DNA of 64,000 bases from CAWDDG01 sp963801065 (GCA_963801065.1 CAWDDG010000005.1:62001-126000); one strand, 5' to 3'. Positions 34,416 through 44,512 are shown, counted from the first letter of the stretch. The notes: generated from the letters alone by a model not told the origin. Made by a program: numbers and translations.

Positions 34416-35901
34416 GTGGGTCCTGTACGGCGCCGGTCGACGGTCCCGCGATCGGCAAGCTGCCAGATGTCGATCGCCTCGATTTCCGCGGCACCACCGA
34501 CGGCGAAGGCCGCAATGCCGATACTGTCCGCACGGGTTGGGTAGATCCGCCCCGTTAGCGCCAAGGTGTCGTCGACGAAGAGCTCCACGATCGACTCGTC
34601 GACGAACAGGTGGAGGCGGAACCGGTCACCCGGTGCCCAGTCGGCGATGCCTCCGTACACGCCAGGGGTGGAGTCGGGCGCCAGGGACGAGGCCGTGCGG
34701 TCGAACGTGATGCGGCCGGTCGCAATGTCGACGGAGACGACCGTCGCTTCATGGCCATCGGGAGACATGCGGAAACGCAGCCCGACCAGGGATGCGCCCC
34801 CTGCCCGAACACGGACGGCAATCTCGAGCCGAGAGCCCGCCAGAGGCATCGGTACATCGATCCCATTCGGCAGAGCGATTCCAACCCCTTGCCAATGCAT
34901 GCGGCGAAATCTCGACCGGCTCCCTCGCCGGAGCTGTGCACAGACCGCCACCCGGACGCGAGTGCGAGAGCTCTCGGTAGCGTCAGGACACCGGCCCAGC
35001 CTGCGGCGATCTGGGCGTCGGTGCTGCGTCCCTCGGGGGCCCACGCGATGATGAGCGGCCGGCCGTCGTCGTCGACGAAGGAGGTTGGCGCGAAGAAGTC
35101 GGGCCCGAGATCGAGTCGCCCGATCCGCTCGGCGACGAACCGACTGCCGTCGACGTGGCCGACGACGTAGAGGACCGGCCGCACCGGGTTGTCGATCGAT
35201 AGCAACAGGACGTGGCGATCCTCCAGGGGAACGAGCTGGGGGCACTCCCACATCGCGCCCATCTCATGGTGGCTCTGCATCGAGGCCACGGAGAAGAAGA
35301 CGCCGTCATAGCGCCAAGTCAGCAAGTCGTCCGAGCGGTACAGGAGGACTGCACCACCGTAGCCGCGGATTCCCGAGCCCACGAGCAGGCACCACGCATC
35401 ACCGTCGTGCCAGATGAACGGATCGCGGAACCCGACAGTGTCGAGCTCCAGTGGTGGCCCCGGGATCAGGACGTCTGGGTGTTTCCGCCAAGACTCGCAG
35501 ATCGCGATCGCCCAGAGCAAGACACACGACTTCGCTACGCCCGTGCATCGGATCGTGGCGGACGCCCGTGTAGAAGAGATAGGCGGGTTCGACCAGCGTC
35601 GTGATCGACCCAGACCAGCAGCCGCCTTCGTCAGGGCCGCCCTCGGTCGGGCTCAGGGCTATGGGCAGGATCTCCCAATCTGACGAGGTCTCGCGATACT
35701 GCATGGCCCCAGTGCTTGATGCCAGGCTCCGATCCCGAGCGGGTTGTACTGAAAGAACACGTGGTAGCGATCGCCGACCTTGCGTGAAGCCGACCGGGTC
35801 GTTGATCCAGTTCCGCTCGGGACGAAGGTGGTAACCGGGGCATGTGCGGAGCGTTGGGCTCGTGGTTCCTCGCCCAAGGCTTGCCCCGAGGACACCGCCA
35901 T
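34412..35901 (-). pseudogene. GH32 glycoside hydrolase (beta-fructosidase type), about five frameshifts
   Basis: The ATG at 35901 lies just after the permease stop. Family 32 motifs all survive but in shifting frames: YHLRPERNWINDPVGF (nucleophile Asp), DRYHVFFQYNPLGIGAWHQ, CWSGS, VGFRDPFIWHDGD, MWECPQLVPL (acid/base Glu) and the C-terminal sandwich IVELFVDDTLALTGRIYP. Breaks are near 35845, 35780, 35710, 35525 and 34930. Total length fits an intact gene of about 490 residues, so the changes are single-base indels, not deletions. The enzyme would split sucrose, inulin or levan. Confidence 0.8.
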
Positions 35902-35903
35902 GC

Positions 35904-36749
35904 CTAGCCCTTGAGGCCTGAGCTCGCGATGCTCCGGACGAACGCCGGCTGGAAAATAAGGAAGACGACAAGGATGGGCACCGAGATGGCGACCGACATG
36001 GCCATGATGTCGCCCCAGTGGGTAGGAAGCGTACCGGCGACCTGGGATAGGCCTACCGTGACAGGCCGCACCTCTACCGATCGGGTGACCATGAGCGGCC
36101 AGAGGAGACCGCCCCAGATCGCCAAGAAACTGAGGATCGCAGACGTGGCAATGGCGGGCTTGATCAGCGGCAGGGCGATCGACGCATAGACCCTGACGAC
36201 GCCGGCCCCGTCGATCCGCGCCGCCTCGAACAGCTCGCGCGGCAGTCCTAGGAAGAACGAGTAGAAGAGGTAGATGAAGAACGGGCTGGCGATGAACGGC
36301 AGGATCTGGACTACGTACGTGTCGACGATCTGGACCTTGGAGGCGATCAGCAGCAGCGGGATCGCCACCGCTTGGAACGGCACGATGACGAGCGCGACGA
36401 CGACGCCGAGTAGGAGTCCCCGACCCCTGAACGGAACCCACGCGAGCGCATAGCCGGCCATGCTGTTGACGAACGTCCCCAGGACGACCACGGATCCGCT
36501 CACGATCAGCGAGTTCACCAACAGGCGTCCGAACTGACTCGTGGCGAACGCGTCCGCGAAGTTGTTCTCGATCTGACTCGGCCAGAAGGCCTTCATGCTG
36601 TTGCTCTCGGCCAGCACATCGAGGTCCGGCTTCACCGAGCCGACGAACATGACGAGGAGAGGGACGACGAACACGGCGGCCACGACAAGCAGCAGTCCGT
36701 AGCGAACAGCAAGCGCCCCAATGCGGCCCCTCGAGCGACCCATCGCCAT
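35904..36749 (-). CDS. ABC sugar transporter permease (MalG/UgpE type)
   Basis: The 281-residue membrane protein has six predicted helices and the EAA loop ELFEAARIDGAGVVRVYASIALPLIKPA that docks to the ATPase. It is the second permease of a CUT1-type carbohydrate importer. The ATG at 36749 shares one base with the stop of the first permease (TGATG), so translation is coupled. No ATPase gene is nearby; such systems usually use a shared MsmK/MsiK ATPase. Confidence 0.9.
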   Translation of the reverse strand: MAMGRSRGRIGALAVRYGLLLVVAAVFVVPLLVMFVGSVKPDLDVLAESNSMKAFWPSQIENNFADAFATSQFGRLLVNSLIVSGSVVVLGTFVNSMAGYALAWVPFRGRGLLLGVVVALVIVPFQAVAIPLLLIASKVQIVDTYVVQILPFIASPFFIYLFYSFFLGLPRELFEAARIDGAGVVRVYASIALPLIKPAIATSAILSFLAIWGGLLWPLMVTRSVEVRPVTVGLSQVAGTLPTHWGDIMAMSVAISVPILVVFLIFQPAFVRSIASSGLKG

Positions 36750-37664
36750 CAGCTCGCCTCGGTCATGCGCGCCCCAAAGCGACGGGCGATCAGGGCGACG
36801 GCCAGGACCAGGACGAAGAAGACGAAAGCAATCGCCGAGGCCTGACCGATACGCTGCTCCGTGAAGCCCACTTGGACCATGAGCAGCATGAGCGTCGTGG
36901 TCGCGCCCTGCGGCCCACCTCCCGTCATTACGTACGGCTGGTCGAACAGTAGGAACGACGTAATCACGGTGATCGTCAGGACGAAGATCAGCGTGTTGCG
37001 GAGACCGGGCAGCGTGATGTGCACGGAAGAGCTGCCGCCCGTTTGCACCGTCGACACGCGCGGCTTCATACAGCTCGGCAGGGATGGCCTGCAGGCCGGC
37101 AAGAAACAAGATCATCGGGAAGCCGACGTTCTGCCAGATCGACATGACCATGACCGCAGGAAATGCCAACGTCGGATCGTGGAGCCAATTCGGCTCGAAT
37201 GACCCACCAACTACGGCCCCGATGCCGGCATTGATCAGCCCGCTCTGTGCGAAGAGGAGCCGCCAGACGACCGACACAACCGCGAGGACCATGACGACCG
37301 GAGCGAAATAGATAGTCCGGAAGATTGAGATCCCTCGGAGTTGCTGGTTCACCATCAACGCCAGCCCGAGCCCAAGCACCGTCTGCGCCGTTGGGACGAT
37401 CAGCGCGAACGTCACGTTGTTGGCAAGTGCCTGCCAGAACCGTGGATCGCCGAAAATCCGTTCGTAGTTATCGAGGCCGACATACCCCAGCGGCAACGGC
37501 GACACGAGGCGCTGATTGGTGAAGGAGAGGCCAATCGCCAGTAGGAATGGGATGATCAGAAAGGCCATGAGCAGGATGATCGCGGGCCCGATGAGGACGA
37601 AAGCGCCGCTCTCGGATGAACGTCGAACGGGGCGCGAACCTTGTAGGAATGTTCGCAAGCGCAT
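36749..37664 (-). pseudogene. ABC sugar transporter permease (MalF/UgpA type), one frameshift
   Basis: The start at ATG 37664 has GAGGAG upstream. Six helices are encoded: FVLIGPAIILLMAFLIIPFLL through FVLTITVITSFLLFDQPYVM and GQASAIAFVFFVLVLAV. The frame breaks inside the EAA loop, between YEAARVDGANGRQLFR and HITLPGLRNT, at about 37020-37030. The combined length (305 residues) is normal for the family, so a single base is missing or extra. Read literally, the first permease would fuse out of frame into the second. Confidence 0.8.
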
Positions 37665-37748
37665 CGGTCTCCTCAGGCCGACTCGAAGCGTGTCGCCCAA
37701 CGAGGGAGGAGTTCATGTTGGGCGACTCGCCACTGGCTGACTGGTTAC

Positions 37749-39077
37749 CTACTCCTGGGGAACCGGGTAGCCGTCGTTATCCTGGATGTCCTGATCGATC
37801 GCGCTGGCCGCTGATGTGAGCGTTTGCTGCACGTCGGCGCCGTCCGTAATGGCCTTGAAGGCGTTCGCGAACTGACTTGTGATCGTCGGATAGGCGGGGG
37901 TCTGCGGACGAGAGACCGTGTAGCCGCCGTCGAGGAACTGAGTGATGAGGTTCAGAGGGCCGCCGGAGCCGTAGAGCTCCGACTGGCCCGCCACGGACTT
38001 GACCGGTGATCCCTGTCCGCCCGAATCTGGCCACTGCAAGGCACGCTCCGGGCTCAGCATCCAGTTGAGGTAGGCCGCGACCGCATCAGGGTCCTGCGCC
38101 TCCTTGGTGATGCCCCACATCCATCCGCCGTTTCCGGTCTTCATCCCGTCCCCGAAGTCGGGCAGCGGAACCAAGGCGAGGTCGTCACCGAACTCCTCGC
38201 TATATGCGAGGTAGACCCAAGGCCCCACCCACGAGATCGGCGCACGGCCCGTGACGAATGCCGCGTCGTCATCATTCGGGTCCACGTACCCGGCCTCGAA
38301 CCACGACTGGACCGTCGTCAGGGCCTCCACCGCGGCGTCGCTGTCGAGCGTCCCCGTGGCCGTCTGGTAGGTGCTCCGATCGATCAGGTCCGCTCCAGCC
38401 GACTGGATCACGGGCGAGAACCCGAACGTGTACCACTCGCCGATCCCGTAGTTCATCTTCAGGTCGAGCGGATGCGCGAAACCCGCTCTCTGGAGGGTAT
38501 CCAGCGCGGCGGTGAACTCGTCGGCCGTCCACGCGTCCTGGGGCCCGGTCGGGATCCGGATCCCGTTCTCCTCCAGGACTGAGCGACGGGCGAACATACC
38601 CATCGAACCTTCGTAATATCCGACTCCATAGAGCTCGCCGGCGTACGTTCCCTGGTCGACATTCGGCTCGGTCAGGTCCGCGCGCACCTGCGGGCTGATG
38701 CAGCTGTCGAGCGGAATGAGGTCCTGTGACCAAGCGTAGTTGTAAAGGTTCGGGCCGTCGAAGTCGAGCAAATCCGGCAAACCGCCGCTGGCAGAGGCCG
38801 CCTTGACCGTGGTGCCGTATTCGGCCTCGGCCTGGCCGACCAGGTCGACCGTGACGCTGGTCTGACTCTCGTTGAACTCGTCGACCATTTTCGCCATCTC
38901 CGCCCCGGTCACATCGGCCGCGGACGTCGTCGAGCCGTGGTACCAGGCAGTGATCGTGACGTGCCCGTCGACCTCGCCGTCGCATGGGCTCCCAGTCGTC
39001 GGACTGCTCGTTCCGCCTGAACATCCAGCGAGCGCGAGCAGGGTGACGACGACACAGAGACGCGACAACCACCTCAT
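37749..39077 (-). CDS. Extracellular sugar-binding lipoprotein (ABC CUT1 type)
   Basis: The 442-residue solute-binding protein has a lipoprotein signal (RLCVVVTLLALAGC, lipid attached to Cys19). It then shows the family features ITAWYHGSTT, MVDEFNESQTSVTVDLV, GLPDLLDFDGPNLYNY, ARRSVLEENGIRIP, WVGPWVYLAY and NWMLSPERALQWPDSGGQGSP. It captures a sugar or oligosaccharide and hands it to the two permeases. It is the first gene of the leftward operon and follows a near-consensus promoter at 39260-39288. The gene is intact. Confidence 0.9.
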   Translation of the reverse strand: MRWLSRLCVVVTLLALAGCSGGTSSPTTGSPCDGEVDGHVTITAWYHGSTTSAADVTGAEMAKMVDEFNESQTSVTVDLVGQAEAEYGTTVKAASASGGLPDLLDFDGPNLYNYAWSQDLIPLDSCISPQVRADLTEPNVDQGTYAGELYGVGYYEGSMGMFARRSVLEENGIRIPTGPQDAWTADEFTAALDTLQRAGFAHPLDLKMNYGIGEWYTFGFSPVIQSAGADLIDRSTYQTATGTLDSDAAVEALTTVQSWFEAGYVDPNDDDAAFVTGRAPISWVGPWVYLAYSEEFGDDLALVPLPDFGDGMKTGNGGWMWGITKEAQDPDAVAAYLNWMLSPERALQWPDSGGQGSPVKSVAGQSELYGSGGPLNLITQFLDGGYTVSRPQTPAYPTITSQFANAFKAITDGADVQQTLTSAASAIDQDIQDNDGYPVPQE

Positions 39078-39259
39078 CGTGCCGATCTCCCGATCAGCGT
39101 GGCAAGGCTGCCACGACCTCTCCGATCAGCCAGGGCGACCAATGCTGCCCGTGGCGGGTCAGCCGCCTGCGGCCTCGGGCTCCTTTTCATGCTGAGCATT
39201 GCTCGGTCCTCCTCCCTCTGTCCGTCAGTGCCAGCCACGGAGACCCACCGGCGGGGGCG

Positions 39260-39288
39260 ATACTAGGCGAAGGCTTCCTAGCTGTCAA
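39260..39288 (-). promoter_or_regulatory. Strong sigma-A promoter of the sugar-import operon
   Basis: On the minus strand TTGACA (39288-39283) is followed after exactly 17 bases by TAGTAT (39265-39260). This is the closest match to the vegetative consensus in the window, about 180 bp ahead of the binding-protein gene. An inverted repeat fills its spacer and a repeated motif covers its -35 box, so it is probably repressed. Confidence 0.7.
39263..39281. promoter_or_regulatory. Operator-like dyad in the divergent promoter region
   Basis: CTAGG, nine bases, CCTAG: a perfect dyad lying between the -35 and -10 boxes of the leftward promoter. A protein bound here would block RNA polymerase. It may be the site of the GntR-family regulator encoded at 41134 or of an unlinked LacI-type regulator. 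Confidence 0.45.
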
Positions 39289-39310
39289 GCTGTTGGACAC
39301 CTGCTACGAT
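39281..39310 (+). promoter_or_regulatory. Rightward promoter and repeated motif ahead of the aldolase gene
   Basis: CTGTCA (39282-39287), 17 bases, TACGAT (39305-39310) forms a plausible plus-strand promoter whose -35 box overlaps that of the leftward promoter. The direct repeat GCTGTCAAGCTGT (39281-39293) recurs with one change at 41110-41122 before the regulator gene, making it a candidate operator shared by both. Confidence 0.45.
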
Positions 39311-39322
39311 CGGCCCGATGGG

Positions 39323-39985
39323 GTGACTGCCGTGGACGGGATCGAGCGAGTCGGAAAGTCCGGTCTTCTACCCGTGGTTGAGATTCCTGAAGGCGCCGAC
39401 CCAATCGCGCTCGTCGACGTGCTGGCGCGCGCGGGGCTGCCGTGCGCCGAGATCACGCTGCGAACGAGCGGCGCCCTCGACGCGATCGAGACGATCCGGA
39501 CCGTCCGTCCCGACATCGTCCTCGTCGCGGGCACGGTCCTGACGTCGGGCCAAGTCGATGCCGCACTCGACGCCGGCGCCGCCATACTTGTTTCGCCCGG
39601 TTTCGCACCCGCCGTGGTCGATCGCGCGTTGGAACGTGACGCCACGATCGTGCCCGGAGTCTGCACGCCAACCGAAATCGAAATGGCCCTTGCGCGTGGC
39701 CTCAGTACCCTCAAGTTCTTTCCGGCCGAGGCCGGGGGCGGCGCGCGCTATGTCGCGGCGCTGGCTGGACCGTATCGCGGCGTGAGATTCGTCCCCACGG
39801 GCGGCATCGACGCAACGAACGTCGCCGGATATCTCAAGCTCCCGAATGTCCTGGCGTGCGGTGGGAGCTGGATGGTTGCCCAACGGCTTCTCCGCGAAGG
39901 CGACCTGAAGTCCATCGGACGACTCACGGCAGAGGCGGTCGGGGTCGTGCGGCAGGCTCGCTCGGCGACGGTGCAAGCCGTATGA
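39323..39985 (+). CDS. KDPG/KHG-type aldolase (2-dehydro-3-deoxy-phosphogluconate aldolase family)
   Basis: The 220-residue class I aldolase has GLLPVVEIPEG with the catalytic Glu, LPCAEITLRTSGALDAI, ILVSPGFAP, VPGVCTPTEIEMAL, the Schiff-base lysine in TLKFFPAEA, and FVPTGGI. It cleaves 2-keto-3-deoxy-6-phospho-sugar acids to pyruvate and a triose phosphate. I chose the GTG at 39323; a TTG at 39293 would lie inside the promoter. It overlaps the following kinase gene by ATGA. With the dehydratase and kinase it forms an Entner-Doudoroff-like branch. Confidence 0.88.
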   Translation: MTAVDGIERVGKSGLLPVVEIPEGADPIALVDVLARAGLPCAEITLRTSGALDAIETIRTVRPDIVLVAGTVLTSGQVDAALDAGAAILVSPGFAPAVVDRALERDATIVPGVCTPTEIEMALARGLSTLKFFPAEAGGGARYVAALAGPYRGVRFVPTGGIDATNVAGYLKLPNVLACGGSWMVAQRLLREGDLKSIGRLTAEAVGVVRQARSATVQAV

Positions 39986-41097
39986 GTCTCGAGGCCGTTG
40001 ACGGCCTGCATATTCGGCCCACGAACAGCGGTCGATGGGATCTGGCCGTCCTCGGCGAGGTGATGCTGCGGCTCGATCCGGGAGACGAGCGAATCGCCAC
40101 GACGCGGACCTTCCGCGCATGGGAGGGCGGAGGGGAGTACAACGTCGCCCGCGGCATCCGACGCTGCTTCGGCATGTCGGCGACGGTCGTCACTGCCCTC
40201 GTGGACAATCCGGTCGGCCGATTGATCGAGGACTTGATGCTCGAGGGAGGAGTTGATCAGACGTACGTCCGCTGGGTCGCCCACGATGGCGTCGGGCGCG
40301 CTGCCCGGAATGGGCTCAATTTCACCGAGCGCGGGTTCGGTGCCCGCGCGGCTGTTGGCATGTACGACCGTGGTCACACGGCGGTGGCCCAACTCCGACC
40401 GGGAGATGTGGATTGGAACACGATCTTTGGCGTCGACGGCGCACGATGGTTTCACACTGGAGGCGTATTTGCCGCGCTGTCGAATACAGCGCCACTGGTC
40501 GCCCGAGAGGCTATGGAGGCGGCCCGTCGGCACGGCACGGTCGTCTCGTACGACCTCAACTACCGCCCGTCGCTGTGGGCGGCCGTCGGCGGGCGGCCAC
40601 ACGCCCAGGCAGTCAACCGTGAGCTAGCGCCGCTGGTCGACGTCATGCTGGGCAACGAGGAAGACTTCATGGCTGCCTTGGGGTTCGAGGTGAACGGCGT
40701 CGATCCCGACTGGTCGACCCTCGATCCCGCCAACTTCGGCCGGATGATCGAGGAGGTCGTCTCGGTCTATCCCAATATCCGCGTGGTCGCGACCACTCTC
40801 CGGGTGGCCACCAGCGCCAGCCGGAATGATTGGAGTGCCCTGTGCTGGGCGGACGATCGTCTTTACGAGGCGACGAGGCGACCGGATCTCGAGATCCTCG
40901 ACCGAATCGGCGGCGGCGATTCGTTCGCGTCGGGCCTGATCTACGGTTTCCTCGCCGGCCACGGCGCCGAGACGGCCGTCGAATACGGCGCAGCGCACGG
41001 CGCCCTCGCGATGACCACTCCCGGCGACACTTCAATGGCAACGCTCTCGGAGGTCGAGCGCCTGATGGCGGGCGGCATCGCCCGAGTTGTGAGATGA
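39982..41097 (+). CDS. PfkB family sugar kinase (2-keto-3-deoxygluconate kinase type)
   Basis: The 371-residue ribokinase-fold enzyme has WDLAVLGEVMLRLDPGDERI, GGGEYNVARGIRRCFG (first PfkB signature), SYDLNYRPSLW and the ATP/catalytic motif RIGGGDSFASGLIYG with Asp as base. PfkB proteins beside a KDPG aldolase usually phosphorylate 2-keto-3-deoxy-gluconate or a related acid. The start ATG overlaps the aldolase stop by 4 bp. The reading frame is intact. Confidence 0.85.
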   Translation: MSLEAVDGLHIRPTNSGRWDLAVLGEVMLRLDPGDERIATTRTFRAWEGGGEYNVARGIRRCFGMSATVVTALVDNPVGRLIEDLMLEGGVDQTYVRWVAHDGVGRAARNGLNFTERGFGARAAVGMYDRGHTAVAQLRPGDVDWNTIFGVDGARWFHTGGVFAALSNTAPLVAREAMEAARRHGTVVSYDLNYRPSLWAAVGGRPHAQAVNRELAPLVDVMLGNEEDFMAALGFEVNGVDPDWSTLDPANFGRMIEEVVSVYPNIRVVATTLRVATSASRNDWSALCWADDRLYEATRRPDLEILDRIGGGDSFASGLIYGFLAGHGAETAVEYGAAHGALAMTTPGDTSMATLSEVERLMAGGIARVVR

Positions 41098-41109
41098 GCG
41101 GCACCGCTT

Positions 41110-41127
41110 GCTGTCAGGCTGTACGAT
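41110..41127 (+). promoter_or_regulatory. Repeated motif and leaderless -10 box before the GntR gene
   Basis: GCTGTCAGGCTGT (41110-41122) matches the motif at 39281 in 12 of 13 positions. It overlaps TACGAT (41122-41127), which stands six bases before the ATG at 41134, the spacing of a leaderless mRNA. If this is the regulator's own operator, the gene is autoregulated. Confidence 0.4.
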
Positions 41128-41133
41128 AGCTGG

Positions 41134-41943
41134 ATGAGCGCTCAGACGCGACGCCTGCAGAGGCCATCCCTGCCACAGCTCGTGGTCGACCAGCTTCTTG
41201 GCGACGTGGAGCGAGGACAGCTCCGTTCGGGGCAGACGCTGCCGCTCCGAGTCCGAGCTCGCCGCACAGTTCGGTGTCAGCCGAGCCGTAGTCCGCGAAG
41301 CCCTGAAGTCGCTCCAGGCCCAGGGGCTCGTCGAGGTCGTGAACGGCGTGGGTTCGGTCGTTCGCGGGATGACATCCATGCCGCTCGAGCAGTATCTTCA
41401 CGTTCGCGGCACGTCTGAGTGAGGTCTCGATCCAGGAGCTGCTCGAGGTGCGCCGCGGGCTCGAGGTGGAGGCGGCGAGTCTCGCGGCCGGCCGAGCACG
41501 GGCAGCCGAGATCGCTGACCTTGGCCGCCTCGTCGATTCCATGGCCGGGTCGCTGCGAGAGCCAGCGGTCTTCAGCGGCTTCGACACGGCGTTCCACGTC
41601 GCCATCGCCCGGGCGAGCAGAAACCCAATGCTCGTGCTTCTCGTTGAGGCGATCCGGGTGCCGCTTCGGAGATCGGTCGAGGAAGGCCTCACGAACTGGA
41701 TCCGGACAGGGGAGGTCGACACGGTGCGACAGATCCACGCCGACGTCCTCGAGTCCATCCGGAGCAGGGATCCCGATCGAGCCGCAAAGGCCATGGACTC
41801 CATTTCGCGCAGGCGATGCAGATCATCGGCGCAGGCCGGCAGCCCGCCGACCGTGCGCACGGTCGCTGCTGCGGACCGAAGGACGGGGATCGCGTCGATC
41901 CGCACGTGGGCACGCCGTCGACGTGGACCACCTGCGGCCATGA
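41134..41943 (+). pseudogene. FCD-domain GntR family regulator, about three frameshifts
   Basis: The pieces give a FadR-type repressor: PSLPQLVVDQLLGDVERGQL and SESELAAQFGVSRAVVREALKSLQAQGLVEV (winged helix), then LLEVRRGLEVEAASLAAGRA and FDTAFHVAIARASRNPML (FCD ligand domain with metal-binding Asp/His), VRQIHADVLESIRSRD. Breaks are near 41250, 41405 and 41800. The stop is uncertain; a TGA at 41941-41943 overlapping the next start is one option. It lies between the kinase and SDR genes and should regulate the island. Confidence 0.75.
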
Positions 41944-42761
41944 CGGGCGCTCAGCGACTGTCCGGACGCACTGCAGTTGTGACCGGCGCCGCGACCGGGA
42001 TCGGCGCGGCGATCGCCGAGCGGTTCGTCACGGAGGGCGCCGTCGTCACGCTTGCCGATCTCGACCTTCCAACGGCAGAACTCACGGCCAACCGGCTGCG
42101 CGGCGCCGGAGCGACCGTCCGGGCCGTCAAGGCGGACGTCACCGACCGCAATGCGGTGGCGGAGTTGATCGCATCTGCGCTGGACGAGCACGGCGCCCTG
42201 GACGTGCTTGTCAACAACGTCGGTGTGGCTCGCGAGGCATCGTTCGAAAGGATGAGCGACACGGACTGGGCGTTCCAGATCGAGGCCACATTGACGAGCA
42301 CGTTTCTCTGCGTCCAGGCGGCGATCGGCCAACTCGCTCGATCGATCCATGGCGGCCGGGTCATCAACATCGGCTCGGTCAACGGCCTCCACCCATTCGG
42401 TCACGAGGCGTACAGCGCCGCGAAGGCCGGCCTCGTGAACCTCACCCAGAACCTCGCCCTTCGCTACGGGCCGAAGGGGATCCGCGTCAACCTGGTCGCA
42501 CCCGGGACCATCCGGACTGAGGCCTGGACGGAGCGCATCGCGCTGGACCCGACCCTGCTCGATCGGCTCGGGTCGCTCACCGCTCTGGGGACGATCGGTG
42601 AGCCCGACGACGTCGCCGCGGCGTGTGCGTTCCTGGCCTCCGACGATGCCCACTGGATCACCGGCGTTGTTCTGCCCGTCGACGGCGGGCTCGGCGGTGG
42701 CAGCCTGGCGATGATGCGGGCACGGCAGCTTGTCACGACCGACGACGGATCGGCTGGTTGA
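41940..42761 (+). CDS. SDR family NAD(P)-dependent oxidoreductase
   Basis: This 273-residue Rossmann-fold dehydrogenase has the TAVVTGAATGIGAAIAERF cofactor motif, LDVLVNNVGVA, the catalytic set S in INIGSVNG and YSAAK (Tyr-x-x-x-Lys), and ITGVVLPVDGG near the end. Classical SDRs oxidise sugars, alcohols or hydroxy acids; position suggests sugar or sugar-acid oxidation feeding the dehydratase. It is intact. Its TGA overlaps the next small frame (TTGA). Confidence 0.88.
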   Translation: MTGAQRLSGRTAVVTGAATGIGAAIAERFVTEGAVVTLADLDLPTAELTANRLRGAGATVRAVKADVTDRNAVAELIASALDEHGALDVLVNNVGVAREASFERMSDTDWAFQIEATLTSTFLCVQAAIGQLARSIHGGRVINIGSVNGLHPFGHEAYSAAKAGLVNLTQNLALRYGPKGIRVNLVAPGTIRTEAWTERIALDPTLLDRLGSLTALGTIGEPDDVAAACAFLASDDAHWITGVVLPVDGGLGGGSLAMMRARQLVTTDDGSAG

Positions 42762-42946
42762 CCGGCGTGGCGACACCGAGCCTGTCCTGGTACAGCTTCC
42801 TCCACGACCTCGCCGCGAAGCTCGAGTTCGCGACGAGCCGCGGCGTGGGCCGAGTCGACCTCCACCACTTCGGCCTCGTGCCCCAAGCGTCGCGGGACAT
42901 GGTCCGAGCCACGGCACTGGGCACCGTTGTGTCGGGATCCTTGTGA
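42758..42946 (+). CDS. Small 62-aa frame coupled to its neighbours, possibly the end of a lost gene
   Basis: A TTG at 42758 overlaps the SDR stop, and its TGA (42944-42946) overlaps the ATG of the amidohydrolase. The product includes LSWYSFLHDLAAKLEFATSR and GVGRVDLHHFGLVPQASRDM. GVGRVDLHHFGLVP resembles the last strand and helix of a TIM-barrel protein, so this may be the tail of a deleted gene rather than a complete protein. An in-frame GTG at 42767 is another start. Confidence 0.45.
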   Translation: MTGVATPSLSWYSFLHDLAAKLEFATSRGVGRVDLHHFGLVPQASRDMVRATALGTVVSGSL

Positions 42947-44512
42947 TGGGCATCCTTCTCCGAGGCGGATCCGTGATCGACGGCAGTGGGGCGGAGCCTC
43001 GTCGCGCGGACGTCCGCATCGACGCCGAGGTGGTCACGGCCCTCGGCGAGATCGAGCCGGTCCACGACGACGAGGTCATCGACGTCGCTGAAGGCCTTGT
43101 GATGCCGGGCTTCATCGACGCTCACGTGCACGCCGCCCCCGCCATGGGACCGGACGCCTCCGACGTCCATCTCGCGCTGCTGGCACAGGGAATCACGACG
43201 GTCGTGCTCGGGCAGGACGGCATGGGCTTCGCACCTGGCAGGCGAGCGGCGGTCGCGTACGCGGCTGACTACTTCGGCGGCATCGACGGCCCGCCACCCG
43301 CTGGCCTCGTCGGCGGCGCCACCGTTGGTGAGCTCCTCGACACGTACGACGGCGCTGCGCCGATCAACGCCGCCTATCTCGTGCCGGCCGGCCTCGTCCG
43401 GTATGACGTCATGACCGACCCAGGCTCGGAGCCGACACCTGCAGAGCTCGAGCGGATGGTCGATGCGGTCGCCGCAGGCGTGCGCGACGGTGCGGTCGGG
43501 ATGTCGACGGGCCTCGAGTACTTCCCCGGCCGCCACGCCGCGACCGAGGAGCTCATTGCCCTCTGCCGGCCGCTCGTGGAGCTCGGTGCCATGCATGTCA
43601 GCCACATGCGTGGCTATGAGGCGCTGGTCGAGCTGGGCGGGCGTGAGATGCTCGAGGTCGCCGCCGCGACAGGCGTCCGGACCCACCTGTCGCACCTCAA
43701 GGGCGCAGCGGACCGGGTCGAGAGGCTGCTGCGCCGCGGCGGGGATGCAGGACTCGACGTCACGTTCGATGCCTATCCGTACGAGCAGGGCTGCACGTTG
43801 CTCGCGATGAAGGCCCTCCCGGACGACTTCCAGGCAGGCGGGCCGGCGGCGACGCTCGCGCGGCTCGATGACCCTGCGGAGACCCGTCGGCTCGCCGCCA
43901 GCTGGCCCGACGCAGTCGTGGATGAGACTCGAGTGCCTACACCCTGGCCGGATCCCTCGGGCCTGCGTTCCAGGCCGACGAGGGTCTTCCGATCGGGGAG
44001 GCCGCCGCGCGGCGGCAGCAGGAGATCCGTGATTACGTGATCGATGTCCTCGCCGATTCCCGGCTGTGGGTCACGTGTGTCATCCCGTCGCGGATGTCCG
44101 GCTCGGCCGACATCTCCCGTCTGGCCACGCATCCGGCCTACATGGCATCCTCGGACGGGATCTATGTCGGCCAGCACCCGCATCCGCGCGGTTGGGGTGC
44201 GTTCGCACGCCTGCTCCGGGAACACGTCCGTGAACGCCGGGACTGGTCGTGGGGCCAGGCTGGATGGTTCCTGTCCGGCCACGCGGGCCAGCGGTTTCGG
44301 GCTGGAAGGACAGAGGGTCCGTGGCCGTGGGCGCCGCGGCCGACCTGGTCGTGGTCGACCCGACCGCGGTCACGGACGAGGCGTCATTCGACGAGCCACG
44401 TCGGCCAGCCAGCGGGATCGACATGGTCGTCGTCAACGGCGCGAGGGTCTACGCCGCAGGCCGCCTGACCAACGCCTGCGCAGGGCGAGCCCTTCGCCGA
44501 CGGCGGCACTGA
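42946..44512 (+). pseudogene. N-acyl-D-amino-acid deacylase family amidohydrolase, about three frameshifts
   Basis: The N-terminal two thirds are clean: GILLRGGSVIDGSG, GLVMPGFIDAHVHAAPAMG (metal-binding HxH), GMSTGLEYFPGRHA, VSHMRGYEALVELG, THLSHLKGAADRVERLL and DVTFDAYPYEQGCT. Breaks near 43925 and 44290-44310 shift AGSLGPAFQADEGLPIGEAA, SDGIYVGQHPHPRGWGAFAR and the C-terminal SVAVGAAADLVVVDPTAVTD into other frames. Length fits a whole D-aminoacylase of about 520 residues. Its stop overlaps the next start (TGATG). Confidence 0.8.

Noticed and set aside
35904..37700. One 598-residue fused permease.
   Set aside because: The middle is out of frame; it is two permeases joined by a frameshift in the first, with a TGATG junction.
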